Positions 24,851 to 33,572 are shown, numbered from the stretch's first letter. The stretch: DNA of 64,000 bases from Lacunisphaera sp. (GCA_029945445.1 JAQSCO010000009.1:1-64000); one strand, 5' to 3'. Notes: generated from the sequence alone by a model not told the origin. A program made the numbers and translations.

Positions 24851-25024
24851 AGCCAGCGATCTGCTGGAACTCGGCACAGCGCAGGGAGAACTTGCTGCGG
24901 GGCAGGTGAGACGCGTCAGCCTGAGTTAACGGCCGCCCGGGTGAGATCCAGTTTCTGACATCGGCTGGTATCACCGGCTCAATAACTTGTGAGTAAGTTT
25001 TTACGAAAACCGCCCTGAGTTTTC

Positions 25025-25068
25025 TTGACTGCAGGGTGGAGAATGGGGAGAAATGGGGCGTTCTGGGG
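25025..25068 (+). promoter_or_regulatory. mraZ operator: three TGGGG repeats, with candidate promoter
   Basis: TGGGG occurs at 25044, 25054 and 25064, each separated by exactly 5 bases (AGAAA, CGTTC). MraZ binds direct repeats of TGGGN spaced by 5 bases in E. coli, so this is very likely the autoregulatory operator of the dcw cluster. A -35-like TTGACT is at 25025; the -10 (GAGAAA, 25048) is poor and lies within the repeats. Confidence 0.8.
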
Positions 25069-25090
25069 GAGTAGCCTCGGAATTCACCCA

Positions 25091-25543
25091 ATGGCGCAAA
25101 CAGGCACAACCGTTTATTCAGGGCGTTTTGAGCACACGCTCGACGACAAGAATCGTCTGACGATTCCGTCCCTTTGGCGCTGGGTGCATACGGACACCGA
25201 GACGTTCCTCGCGATTCCGCACCCCGACGGCTACATCGCGGTGCTGCCGCCGGCCCGCGTGGAAAAACTCCTCGCGCAGATTTCGGAAATGAAACTGTCG
25301 GACCGCGACGCGCAGGCCGTGAAGGCCCGGCTTTTTTCCGATGCGCTCTCGTTCACCTTCGACAAGCAGGGCCGCTTCGGCGTGAGCCCCGACCTGCTGC
25401 GCCACGCCGGCATCGCGAAGGACGCGGTCCTGTCGGGCATGGGCGACACCTTCAATATTCTCAGCCCGTCGCGGGACGCGGAGATGAAGCGCAGCACGGC
25501 CGGGGAGAACTTCGGCGACATGATGCGCCGAGTCGGACTTTAA
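25091..25543 (+). CDS. mraZ: Transcriptional regulator MraZ
   Basis: A 150-residue MraZ with two SpoVT/AbrB-like swapped-hairpin repeats: YSGRFEHTLDDKNRLTIPSLW near residue 9 and SFTFDKQGRFGVSPDLL near residue 87. MraZ represses the dcw operon by binding repeats in its own promoter. The start MAQTGTTVYSG places the three TGGGG boxes immediately upstream; the longer frame would run through them. It opens the division and cell wall cluster. Confidence 0.95.
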   Translation: MAQTGTTVYSGRFEHTLDDKNRLTIPSLWRWVHTDTETFLAIPHPDGYIAVLPPARVEKLLAQISEMKLSDRDAQAVKARLFSDALSFTFDKQGRFGVSPDLLRHAGIAKDAVLSGMGDTFNILSPSRDAEMKRSTAGENFGDMMRRVGL

Positions 25544-25547
25544 TCCC

Positions 25548-25691
25548 ATGAAGACCCTCCCCACGCTCATTCGTCCGCAACCGCTGCCGAAGCTCTCGCC
25601 GGTTTTCTGCGCCAACCGTCGCTCCCTCCTCCGGGAGCCGATCGCCATCGCCCTGCCGTGGAAGAAACTCCATGCCCGCGCCCGCGCTTGA
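25548..25691 (+). CDS. Small basic ORF between mraZ and rsmH (47 residues)
   Basis: An ATG 4 bases after the mraZ stop opens 47 codons encoding a Leu/Pro-rich, strongly basic protein ([19 protein letters not shown] ... [13 protein letters not shown]). It overlaps the rsmH start at 25672 by 20 bases. Codon third positions are mostly G or C, like neighbouring genes. I do not recognise it. It is one of four small ORFs filling gaps in this dcw cluster. If rsmH starts at 25708 instead, this ORF would occupy the gap exactly. Confidence 0.5.
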   Translation: MKTLPTLIRPQPLPKLSPVFCANRRSLLREPIAIALPWKKLHARARA

Positions 25692-26622
25692 AATCCTTCC
25701 CCGCGCCATGACCCCGGGGCACCAACCCGTGATGCTGCCCGAGGTCCTCGAATACCTCGCGCCGCGGCCGGGTTCGCGCCACCTTGACTGCACGTTCGGC
25801 GGGGGAGGGCACACCCGCGCCATCCTCGAGACCGGCGCTGCGGTGACCGCCCTCGACCGCGATCCGGCCGCCCTGACCCGCACGGAACAGCTCACCGTCG
25901 ACTTTCCCGTGACCTTCCGCTTCGTCGACCTGAACTTCGGCGACCTCGCCACGCTGCCGGACGACGGTTTCAACGGCATTCTCTTCGACCTCGGCGTCTC
26001 TTCCTTCCAGCTCGACGAGGCCGACCGCGGCTTCGCCTTCCGGGCCGACGCTCCCGCCGACATGCGCATGGACCCGCGCGGCGGCCAACCCGCCGGCCAG
26101 TGGCTTGAAGCGGCCTCGCACGATTCGCTCGTGCGTGCCGTCCGCGATTTCGGTGAGGAAAACAATTGGCGCCGCGTCGTCAGCGCCATCGAGAGCGCCC
26201 GCGGCACCGGGGCCCTCGGCCGCACCGCCTCGCTCGCGCAGCTGGTTGCCGATGCCATTCCCGCCGCCGCCAAGCGCGAGAGCCGCATCCATCCCGCCAC
26301 GCGCGTCTTCCAGGGCATCCGCATCGCCATCAACGACGAGATCGGCGCCATCGAGCGCGCCCTCCCGGCGGCGTTTGCCAGGCTCGCCCCCGGCGGCGTG
26401 CTCGCGGTCATCAGCTTCCATTCCCTCGAGGACCGTCCGGTGAAGCAGTTCTTCCGCGCGCAGTGCGGCCAGCCGGTCGACGCCAACGACGCCACGCCGC
26501 AGCAGCTCCGCGTGAAGCTCGCCGACCCGCTCACGCGCAAGCCGCTCACGCCCTCCGCCGCCGAGATTTCCACCAACCCCCGCAGCCGCTCCGCCAAGCT
26601 GCGCGTCCTCCGCAAACTCTGA
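25672..26622 (+). CDS. rsmH: 16S rRNA (cytosine-1402-N4)-methyltransferase
   Basis: RsmH (MraW) of 316 residues methylates N4 of C1402 in 16S rRNA. Signatures are [29 protein letters not shown] (SAM site), [31 protein letters not shown] and [15 protein letters not shown]. The C-terminal [11 protein letters not shown] is typical. A start at 25708 ([10 protein letters not shown]) is also possible; the earlier ATG has a GGAAG 7 bases upstream. It is the second core gene of the cluster. Confidence 0.95.
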   Translation: MPAPALEILPRAMTPGHQPVMLPEVLEYLAPRPGSRHLDCTFGGGGHTRAILETGAAVTALDRDPAALTRTEQLTVDFPVTFRFVDLNFGDLATLPDDGFNGILFDLGVSSFQLDEADRGFAFRADAPADMRMDPRGGQPAGQWLEAASHDSLVRAVRDFGEENNWRRVVSAIESARGTGALGRTASLAQLVADAIPAAAKRESRIHPATRVFQGIRIAINDEIGAIERALPAAFARLAPGGVLAVISFHSLEDRPVKQFFRAQCGQPVDANDATPQQLRVKLADPLTRKPLTPSAAEISTNPRSRSAKLRVLRKL

Positions 26623-26629
26623 CATCCCC

Positions 26630-27043
26630 ATGAGACCGCCTCCCGCCCACTCCTTGGTCAACCGCCTCATCGCCCTGACCCTGCTGCTCCTCGTGTTCGC
26701 GGGCTCGCTCGGCCTGGGCGCCGTGTGGTTCCGCCAGGAAATTTCCCAGACCGCCAATCGCAGCCGCGCGCTGGAGGGCAAGTTCGCCGACGTCGAGCGC
26801 CGGCTCGACGAGGTCAACGCCCAGGTCGCCGCCGCCGTGAATCCCGACACGCTCCTCCGGCAGAATCAGGCCATGCGTCTCGGCCTCGCCGCCCCGCGCG
26901 AGCTCCAGGTGGTCCGCGTCGCCGGCTCGGTCGAGCTGCGCCTCGCGTCGAAGCGCGCGCAGGACGCCTTCAACCTCACGGCCGCCGCCGTGACCGCCCG
27001 CAACGATCTCTCCTTCCGCGTCGTGACCGCGTCCCTGCGCTGA
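26630..27043 (+). CDS. ftsL: FtsL-like division protein
   Basis: A 137-residue bitopic protein placed, as FtsL always is, between rsmH and ftsI. One membrane helix (LIALTLLLLVFAGSLGLGAVWF, about residues 13-34) is followed by a heptad-like coiled coil (SRALEGKFADVERRLDEVNA). The C-terminal half is less typical. FtsL pairs with FtsB and FtsQ to activate FtsWI. Identity rests on position and architecture because FtsL sequence is poorly conserved. Confidence 0.7.
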   Translation: MRPPPAHSLVNRLIALTLLLLVFAGSLGLGAVWFRQEISQTANRSRALEGKFADVERRLDEVNAQVAAAVNPDTLLRQNQAMRLGLAAPRELQVVRVAGSVELRLASKRAQDAFNLTAAAVTARNDLSFRVVTASLR

Positions 27044-27047
27044 TCCC

Positions 27048-28907
27048 ATGTCGAAGGGTTTTGCCAACAACCGGATGACACTGCTGGCCATGGGCGTCAT
27101 CGCCTGCTTCATGGGCGTGGGCGTCCGGTTGGTGTTCCTGCAGGTCGTGGACCGCGAGGCACTGCTCCGCTTTGTCGACAGGGCCCGCCGCCAGATCGTC
27201 ATCGAGCACGCCCGTCGCGGCACCATCCTGGACACGCACGGCAACCTGCTCGCGACCAGCCGCTCGGAAATCACCGTCGCGGTGGACGCCTGGGCACTCG
27301 ACGAATACCTGCAGATCGAGAAGAACCCCGCCAAGCGCGCCCGCAAGGCCACCGAGGAGCAGGCCAAGCGCGCGCAGCTCGCCGGGCTGCTCGGTCTGCC
27401 GGTCGCCGACGTCGAAACCGCCTTCACGCCCGCGATGCGCGCCATCAAGCCCGAGGCCGACAAGCGCGACGGCAAGGTCGACGGCCAGACCAAGGATCGC
27501 TGGGTGAAGCTCAAGGAGGCCGTCGACGAGCCGACCTTCGACCGGATCGCCGACCTCAACATCCGCGGCATCACCTCGGAGCGCATCTACCGCCGCACCT
27601 ATCCCGGTGGCGGCCTCGCGGCCCACGTCATCGGCTATCTCAACAAGGAAGGCACGCCGGTCGCCGGCGCCGAGCACCACCTCAACCTCTACCTCAAGGG
27701 CCAGGACGGCTGGATCGAGTCCGAGAAGGACGGCGCCCGCCGCGAGCTTGCGCAGTTCCGATCGCGCGAGGTCTCCGGGCAGGACGGCAACGACGTCGTA
27801 CTGACCATCGATTCGGTCGTGCAGCACATCATCGAGGAGGAGCTGAAGACCATCGCGGCGAAATACGACCCGCACTTCGCCACCATCATCGCGACCGACC
27901 CGATGACCGGCGCCATCCTCGGCCTGGCGAACTACCCGAGCTTCGACCTCAATAATTACAGCAAGGCCCCGCTCGAGGCGCAGCGCAACTACGCCGTCAC
28001 CGACCGCATCGAGCCCGGCTCCACCTTCAAGATCGTCGCCGCCGGCGCCGCGCTCAACGAGGGGCTCGTGACACCGTTCTCGAGCTTCGACTGCGGCCTC
28101 CCGAGCATCGATTACAAGGGCCGCACCATCAAGCTGCCGAAGGAGGACGAGCCGTTCGGGATCCTCAGCGTGGCCGACATCGTCGCGCACTCGAGCAACC
28201 GCGGCGCCGCGCAGCTGGCAATGCTCCTCGGCGAGCAGCGTTTCTACGACTACGCGAAGGCCTACGGCTTCGGCACGGCCACGGACTTCCCGCTCGGCGG
28301 CGAGGTGCGCGGCACGCTGGCCCCGCCCGCGAAGTGGGACGGACTCACCATCTCGCGCATGCCGATGGGCCACTCGGTCGACGCCACGCCGCTCCAGATC
28401 CACATGGCCATGAGCGCGGTCGCCAACGGCGGGGTGCTGCTCCGCCCGCAGATCATCAAGGAAATCCGCGACTCCGCCGGCAACGTCATCCGCGCCTTTC
28501 CCGCGGAGAAGCGCAACCAGGTCCTCAAGGCCAGCACCGCCGCCCAGCTCGCGCAGTTGCTGACCGGCGTCGTGCGCGAGGGCACCGCGAAGGGCTTCGA
28601 CATCCCGGGCTTCGAGGTCGCGGGCAAGACCGGCACGACCCAGAAGATCATCGACGGCAAGTATTCGTCCAACCACCACGTCTCGTCGTTCGTCGGCTTC
28701 TTCCCCGCGAGCCGCCCCGAGGTCGTGCTCTCCGTGATCGTGGACGACGCGAAGGTCCCGGCGAGCTCCGGCGGCATTGCCTACGGCCGCACCGTCGCCG
28801 CGCCGGCGTTCCATCACATCGCGGAGCAGCTGATCCAGTATCTCGAGATCAAGCCCGTCACGCCCGCCACCCGCAGCTTCCTCGCCATGCAGGGAGGTGT
28901 CCGGTGA
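27048..28907 (+). CDS. ftsI: Division-specific peptidoglycan transpeptidase (PBP3/FtsI)
   Basis: A 619-residue class B penicillin-binding protein. A membrane anchor spans about residues 10-32 and the pedestal domain starts with RRGTILDTHGNLLATS. The transpeptidase motifs are intact: STFK with catalytic Ser325, SSN at 382-384 and KTGTT from residue 527. An insertion of charged residues (about 100-150) is longer than usual. It cross-links septal peptidoglycan with FtsW. Its stop overlaps the GTG of murE. Confidence 0.95.
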   Translation: MSKGFANNRMTLLAMGVIACFMGVGVRLVFLQVVDREALLRFVDRARRQIVIEHARRGTILDTHGNLLATSRSEITVAVDAWALDEYLQIEKNPAKRARKATEEQAKRAQLAGLLGLPVADVETAFTPAMRAIKPEADKRDGKVDGQTKDRWVKLKEAVDEPTFDRIADLNIRGITSERIYRRTYPGGGLAAHVIGYLNKEGTPVAGAEHHLNLYLKGQDGWIESEKDGARRELAQFRSREVSGQDGNDVVLTIDSVVQHIIEEELKTIAAKYDPHFATIIATDPMTGAILGLANYPSFDLNNYSKAPLEAQRNYAVTDRIEPGSTFKIVAAGAALNEGLVTPFSSFDCGLPSIDYKGRTIKLPKEDEPFGILSVADIVAHSSNRGAAQLAMLLGEQRFYDYAKAYGFGTATDFPLGGEVRGTLAPPAKWDGLTISRMPMGHSVDATPLQIHMAMSAVANGGVLLRPQIIKEIRDSAGNVIRAFPAEKRNQVLKASTAAQLAQLLTGVVREGTAKGFDIPGFEVAGKTGTTQKIIDGKYSSNHHVSSFVGFFPASRPEVVLSVIVDDAKVPASSGGIAYGRTVAAPAFHHIAEQLIQYLEIKPVTPATRSFLAMQGGVR

Positions 28908-30493
28908 TCGGCTATCTCACACCCAACTATCCGCTCGTCGCCGCTTTCCGTTCCCTGCCGCCCACCCGCACCCGCGCCAAACGCAGCATCCCGAGCATCT
29001 TCAAAATGGCCCCCCAGCTGTCCGATTACTTTCGCGAGGGAGATTATCTCGCGATCAAGGGCGATCTCGACCGCCCGATCTCCGGCCTCGCGATGGACAG
29101 CCGTCGCGTGATGCCGGGCAACCTGTTCTTTGCCCTCCCGGGCCGCCGCACCGACGGGAATTCCTTCATCGACGAGGCCATCCAGCGCGGGGCCGTCGCC
29201 ATCGTCGCGGAAAAAATCCCGTCCGGCACCGCCACGCGCGTGACCTACCTCGCGGTCGCCGACGCCCGCCGCGCGCTCGCGCAGGTCGCGCAGCGCTTCT
29301 TCAATTTCCCGGACAAGGCGCTCGACCTCATCGGCGTCACCGGCACGAACGGCAAGACCACCGTCACCAGCCTCATCAAGCACCTGCTCTCGACGCCCGT
29401 GCAGCGCGTCGGCCTCATCGGCACGATCCACTATGACCTCGGCGCGCGCGTCGTGCCGTCCTACCGCACGACCCCCGAGTCGCTCGAGCTGTTCGGGTTG
29501 CTCGCGCAGATGCGCGACGCCGGCTGCCGGCAGGCCGCGATGGAGGTCAGCTCGCATGGCATCGACCAGCAGCGCGTGCTCGGCATGAATTTCGGCGTCG
29601 CGGTCTTCACCAACCTCACGCGCGACCACCTCGACTACCATAAGACGATGGAGGCCTATTTCGAGGTGAAGGCCCGGCTGTTCAACGGCGGCGCCGGCGC
29701 CGCGCCGCGGGCCGTCGCCATCAACCTCGACGATGCCTACGGCCGGAAGCTGGCCGCCGCCACGCCGCCACACGTCAAGGTCGTCACGTTCGGCGAGTCG
29801 CCCGCGGCCACGGTGCGCGCCGAGAATGTCCGCTTGAATTTCCGTAACACGCAGCTGCGCCTCGTCTGGCCGGAGGGCGCGCTCGAGCTCGAGAGCCCGT
29901 TCATTGGCAGTTACAATGTGAGCAACCTGCTCGCCGCCTTCGCCGCCTGCTACGCGCTCGGCCGCGATCCGTCGGTCATCGCGCTCCGGCTCAGGAGTTT
30001 TGCCGGCGTCCCGGGCCGCATGGAACGCATCGAGGAGGGCCAGCCCTACAATGTCCTCGTGGACTACGCGCACACCGACGACGCGCTGCGCAACGCCCTC
30101 GGCATGCTCCGCGCCGTCACGCCGGGCCGGCTGTTCGTGGTCTTCGGCTGCGGCGGCAACCGCGACCGCAGCAAGCGCGCGCTCATGACTGGCGCCGCGC
30201 AGGAGGTCGCCGACTTTGTCTGGGCCACGGCCGACAACCCGCGCGCCGAGGCGCTCGGCCAGATTTTCGCCGACATGAAGGGCGGCGTCACCGCGCCGGA
30301 CAAGATCACCTTCGTGGAGGACCGCCGCCGTGCCCTCAGCCTCGCGCTTGACGCCGCGCGCGAGGGCGACTGCCTGCTCATCGCGGGCAAGGGCCACGAG
30401 ACCTACCAGGAATTTGCCGACACGATCGTCCCCTTCGACGACCGCTCGGTGGTGCGCGAGCTGATCGCCATCAAGAAAATCAAGTCAGTCTGA
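28904..30493 (+). CDS. murE: UDP-MurNAc-tripeptide synthetase (meso-DAP adding)
   Basis: Mur ligase of about 500 residues. The ATP site is GVTGTNGKTTVTSLIKHLL, the carbamate-Lys region is YHKTMEAYFEVKARLFN, and NVLVDYAHTDDALRNAL and the DNPR motif (ATADNPRAEAL) are present. DNPR selects meso-diaminopimelate. The GTG start overlaps the ftsI stop and has a strong AGGGAGG 6 bases upstream. It adds 34 basic residues before the usual Mur N-terminus. The ATG at 29006 (MAPQLSDYF) would give a standard 495-residue enzyme but lacks a ribosome site, so the start is uncertain. Confidence 0.93.
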   Translation: MIGYLTPNYPLVAAFRSLPPTRTRAKRSIPSIFKMAPQLSDYFREGDYLAIKGDLDRPISGLAMDSRRVMPGNLFFALPGRRTDGNSFIDEAIQRGAVAIVAEKIPSGTATRVTYLAVADARRALAQVAQRFFNFPDKALDLIGVTGTNGKTTVTSLIKHLLSTPVQRVGLIGTIHYDLGARVVPSYRTTPESLELFGLLAQMRDAGCRQAAMEVSSHGIDQQRVLGMNFGVAVFTNLTRDHLDYHKTMEAYFEVKARLFNGGAGAAPRAVAINLDDAYGRKLAAATPPHVKVVTFGESPAATVRAENVRLNFRNTQLRLVWPEGALELESPFIGSYNVSNLLAAFAACYALGRDPSVIALRLRSFAGVPGRMERIEEGQPYNVLVDYAHTDDALRNALGMLRAVTPGRLFVVFGCGGNRDRSKRALMTGAAQEVADFVWATADNPRAEALGQIFADMKGGVTAPDKITFVEDRRRALSLALDAAREGDCLLIAGKGHETYQEFADTIVPFDDRSVVRELIAIKKIKSV

Positions 30494-30503
30494 ACTTCCG
30501 CCG

Positions 30504-31880
30504 ATGCCAACCTTCGCCGCAGATAAAATGGCCGCCTGGACGGGCGGCCGTTGGACCCGCCTGCCGGGCGGCGCGGTAGTCGGCTTCACGCAGGACACAC
30601 GGTCGCTCGCCGCCGGCCAGGTCTTTGTCGCGCTCAGGACCGACAAGCGCGACGGCCACGACTTCCTCGGCGCGGCGCAGCAACGCGGCGCGACCGCCGC
30701 GCTCGTCAACCGCGAGGACCAGGCCGCGACGCTGCCGCAGCTCGTGGTGGGCGACACGCTCGAGGCCTTGCAGCGCATCGCCCGCGAGCATCGGCGGGAA
30801 TTTCACGGCACGGTCGTCGGCGTCTCGGGCAGCGTGGGCAAGACCTCGACCAAGGACCTGCTGGGCTTGCTGCTCGGTGGAGCCGAGCAAGTGCTCAAAA
30901 CCGAGGGCAACCTCAATAATCACATTGGCGTCCCCTTGACCCTGACGCGGCTCGACCCGGCGATTCATCGCGCGGCGGTCATCGAGGCGGGCATCAGCGG
31001 CCCGGGCGAGATGCGGCCGCTGGCCGAGATGATCGAGCCCGAACACAGCGTCATCACGCTCGTGGGGCCGGCGCATCTGGAGAAACTCGGCTCGCTCGAC
31101 GGCGTCGCCCACGAAAAATCGCGCCTGCCTGCGGCCAACCGCGCGGGCGGGCAGGCGGTGTTTCCGGTTTCGTGCTGGGCCTTCGAGCCGTTCCGCGCGC
31201 TGGCCAATCCGCTCGTGCTGGTGCCGGAGAACGAGGCCATGACGAATAGCACGGCGCGCACCATGAAGTTCCACGTCTGCCACCGGCCCGACCGCACCGA
31301 GGTCACGCTCGGCGGCAAGCGCCGCTTTGTTCTTCGCCGTGTCTCGGGCGGCATGGCGCAGAACGCCGCGCTGGCGCTCGCGCTCGGCGGCGAACTCGGC
31401 GTGACGGACGCCGCGCTGCAGACACGGCTCGCGGACTGGACGCCGTCGAAATGGCGCGGCGAGCTGCGCACCTTCGGCGCGGCCACGGTCTATTGCGATT
31501 TCTACAACGCCAACCCGGCCTCGATGACCGACGCGATCGACGCCTTCAACGGCGCCGTGCCGGCGGCCTTGCCGCGGCTCTACGTGCTCGGCTGCATGGA
31601 GGAGCTCGGCCACGCCTCGGTGCTCTATCACCGCCAGCTCGGGCGCCTGCTGCACCTGCGGCCCGGCGATTTCCTCTTCGCCCTCGGCGACCAGGCCGTC
31701 GCGCTGCAGGACGGCCTGCTGGAGAACGGCAATGATCCCGCGGCGGTCGCGGTGATCAGCGATCTCGCGCCCGTGCGCGAGCGCCTCGCCGGCTTCAAGG
31801 GCGCCGTGTTCCTGAAAGGCAGCCGCCGTTACCAACTCGAAACCGTCCTTACCCCCCATGATGTCATCCATGCACATTGA
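30504..31880 (+). CDS. murF: UDP-MurNAc-tripeptide-D-Ala-D-Ala ligase
   Basis: A 458-residue Mur ligase that adds the D-Ala-D-Ala dipeptide. The ATP loop is GVSGSVGKTSTKDLLGLLL, the EGNLNNHIGVPLTL stretch and EAGISGPGEM are MurF-type signatures, and YCDFYNANPASMTDAI matches the adenine/UDP-binding region. SRLPAANRAGG is unusual but fits the carbamoyl-Lys loop region poorly, so that residue is not assigned. It starts 10 bases after murE. Its last codons overlap a small ORF, then mraY follows. Confidence 0.92.
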   Translation: MPTFAADKMAAWTGGRWTRLPGGAVVGFTQDTRSLAAGQVFVALRTDKRDGHDFLGAAQQRGATAALVNREDQAATLPQLVVGDTLEALQRIAREHRREFHGTVVGVSGSVGKTSTKDLLGLLLGGAEQVLKTEGNLNNHIGVPLTLTRLDPAIHRAAVIEAGISGPGEMRPLAEMIEPEHSVITLVGPAHLEKLGSLDGVAHEKSRLPAANRAGGQAVFPVSCWAFEPFRALANPLVLVPENEAMTNSTARTMKFHVCHRPDRTEVTLGGKRRFVLRRVSGGMAQNAALALALGGELGVTDAALQTRLADWTPSKWRGELRTFGAATVYCDFYNANPASMTDAIDAFNGAVPAALPRLYVLGCMEELGHASVLYHRQLGRLLHLRPGDFLFALGDQAVALQDGLLENGNDPAAVAVISDLAPVRERLAGFKGAVFLKGSRRYQLETVLTPHDVIHAH

Positions 31881-32082
31881 TTTCAGTTCCGCCATCGACA
31901 ATGCCCGGCTCATCGCCGCCCGCGACGAGGCATTGCGCCCCCACGGCGAGCACACCGTCGCGGTGCAGTTGAAGTCCAGCCACTGGAGCGCGCTGGCGCA
32001 AGAAGTCCGGTCAGGGTCGCGCCGCCGCCCGTCGTCCACGCCCGCCCCCAAGGCCAAACCCGTCGCCCACCATGCGCACTAA
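31870..32082 (+). CDS. Small ORF A between murF and mraY (70 residues)
   Basis: The frame opens at 31858 (MMSSMHID) or 31870 (MHIDFSSAIDNARL); the latter gives an 11-base overlap with murF. The first half looks helical and folded (NARLIAARDEALRPHG ... SSHWSALAQEV); the second half is a basic Ser/Pro/Ala tail ending in KAKPVAHHAH. It overlaps small ORF B by 11 bases. Codon third positions are GC-rich as in flanking genes. I do not recognise a family. The nested overlaps argue for real translation. Confidence 0.6.
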   Translation: MHIDFSSAIDNARLIAARDEALRPHGEHTVAVQLKSSHWSALAQEVRSGSRRRPSSTPAPKAKPVAHHAH

Positions 32083-32266
32083 CTTCAGTCCCACCCTCGA
32101 GGCGGCGCGCCGCCTCTGCGCGTCCGCCACGCCGACCAAGGCGAACACCGGCTCCGCGCCGCCCTTCGAGCCCCGTTGGTGCGAGTGGCCGCGGCGCACA
32201 CCGCCGACCCGGGCGCGCACCGGCATCTGGCAGGCGCTGCAGCAGATCCAGGCCCGCCATGCTTAG
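32072..32266 (+). CDS. Small ORF B between murF and mraY (64 residues)
   Basis: An ATG inside the end of ORF A opens 64 codons that end 8 bases inside mraY. The product is basic and contains three Trp residues and an amphipathic C-terminus (TGIWQALQQIQARHA). Its N-terminus MRTNFSPTLEAARRL resembles ORF A's MHIDFSSAIDNARLI (same F-S and A-R spacing), suggesting that A and B may be duplicates. No known domain is recognised. Confidence 0.58.
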   Translation: MRTNFSPTLEAARRLCASATPTKANTGSAPPFEPRWCEWPRRTPPTRARTGIWQALQQIQARHA

Positions 32267-33374
32267 CTATCTTTCCAACTACGCGCATGTCTGGGGCCCG
32301 CTGCGGCTGCTCCACTACATCACCGTGCGCACCGTCGGCGCGGCGGCGACCGCGCTCCTCATCGGGTTCATCATCGGGCCGTGGCTCATCCACCGGTTCC
32401 GCGAGCTGAAGTTCGGCCACGGTTACATCGACGAGCGCACCGGCATGCTCGGCGCGACCTACTTCGACAAGCAGCACACGCCGACGATGGGCGGCCTCAT
32501 CATTTTCATTTCGGTATTCGCCAGCACCGTGCTCTGGGCCGAGCCGAATGTCTGGGTGTTTGTCGCCCTGTTCGTCTACACCGCGCTGACCGTGCCGGGC
32601 TGGCGCGACGACTACCTGAAAGTCGTCCACAAGAACAAGGACGGCATCAAATCCTGGGAGAAGATCGCCTGGCAGTCGCTCGCGACGGTCGTGGCGCTCG
32701 GCATCCTGCTGTGGCACCCGCAGAGCGCGGCCAAGATCCGCGAACTCTGGGTGCCGTTCCTCAAGACCGCACTCATCGCGCACATGCCGTGGTGGCTGCT
32801 CCTCGTGCTCATCTACCTCTGGATCGTCGGCTTCAGCAACGCCATCAACCTGACCGACGGCCTCGACGGCCTCGCGGTCGGCTGCACCATCACCGTCGCG
32901 CTGGTGTTCGGCATCATGGCCTATGTCGCGGGCAACAGCATCTACTCCCAATACCTGCTCATCAGCTACGTGCCTGGCACGGGTGAGCTGACCATCATCT
33001 GCGGCGCGCTGATCGGGGCGTGCATGGCGTTCCTCTGGTTCAACTCGCACCCGGCCGAGGTGTTCATGGGCGACACGGGCTCGCTCGCGCTGGGCGGGCT
33101 GATCGGCGTCATGGCGTTCATGATCCACCAGCCGTTCACGCTGGTGATCGTCGGCGGCGTTTTTGTCCTGGAGGCGCTCTCGGTGATCTTCCAGGTCGGC
33201 TGGTTCAAGTGGACGAAGCGCCGCACCGGCACCGGCCGGCGGCTCTTCCTCATGGCGCCGATCCACCACCATTTCCAGAAGCGCGGCTGGCCGGAGACCA
33301 AGGTCGTGCTGCGCTTCTGGGTCTTGTCGCTCGGTTTCGCCCTCGCCGGTCTCGCCACGCTCAAGCTTCGCTAA
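32259..33374 (+). CDS. mraY: Phospho-MurNAc-pentapeptide transferase
   Basis: MraY of 371 residues makes lipid I at the cytoplasmic membrane. It has about ten helices, the catalytic Asp pair in VPGWRDDYLKVV near residue 117, NAINLTDGLDGLA, FMGDTGSLALGG, and the polar loop APIHHHFQKRGWPE. The usual DDY loop is preceded by PGWR rather than the more common GFxD, a small variation. It starts within the last codons of small ORF B. murD, which usually follows mraY, is absent. Confidence 0.96.
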   Translation: MLSYLSNYAHVWGPLRLLHYITVRTVGAAATALLIGFIIGPWLIHRFRELKFGHGYIDERTGMLGATYFDKQHTPTMGGLIIFISVFASTVLWAEPNVWVFVALFVYTALTVPGWRDDYLKVVHKNKDGIKSWEKIAWQSLATVVALGILLWHPQSAAKIRELWVPFLKTALIAHMPWWLLLVLIYLWIVGFSNAINLTDGLDGLAVGCTITVALVFGIMAYVAGNSIYSQYLLISYVPGTGELTIICGALIGACMAFLWFNSHPAEVFMGDTGSLALGGLIGVMAFMIHQPFTLVIVGGVFVLEALSVIFQVGWFKWTKRRTGTGRRLFLMAPIHHHFQKRGWPETKVVLRFWVLSLGFALAGLATLKLR

Positions 33375-33386
33375 CCAACCACGTCC

Positions 33387-33572
33387 ATGCCCATCGACTA
33401 CAATTTCGAGCACACGCCCAGTTTCCGCGACATCACCCGCACGAGCCTGCTTTTGCTGCGCCAGCCGGTGGTTCGCTCCCTTGCCAAGCTGCGCCGCCTC
33501 CGCCAGGGCGGGGCCGTGCCCCCCGAGGGCGCACCGCTGCGCAGCGCCAAGACTTTCGCAGGAGTTCGCTGA
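33387..33572 (+). CDS. Small ORF C after mraY (61 residues)
   Basis: Twelve bases after mraY, an ATG opens 61 codons encoding MPIDYNFEHTPSFRDITR, a hydrophobic/basic stretch (SLLLLRQPVVRSLAKLRRL) and a Gly/Ala tail. The start has the same M-x-I-D-[FY] feel as ORF A (MHIDFS). It is not a recognised family. A long hairpin overlaps its 3' end. It occupies the position where murD would be expected. Confidence 0.5.
   Translation: MPIDYNFEHTPSFRDITRTSLLLLRQPVVRSLAKLRRLRQGGAVPPEGAPLRSAKTFAGVR

Noticed and set aside
28334-28903. Long plus-strand frame continuous with murE upstream
   Set aside because: It is an Arg-rich shadow of ftsI; the GTG/ATG starts at 28904 or 29006 explain murE.
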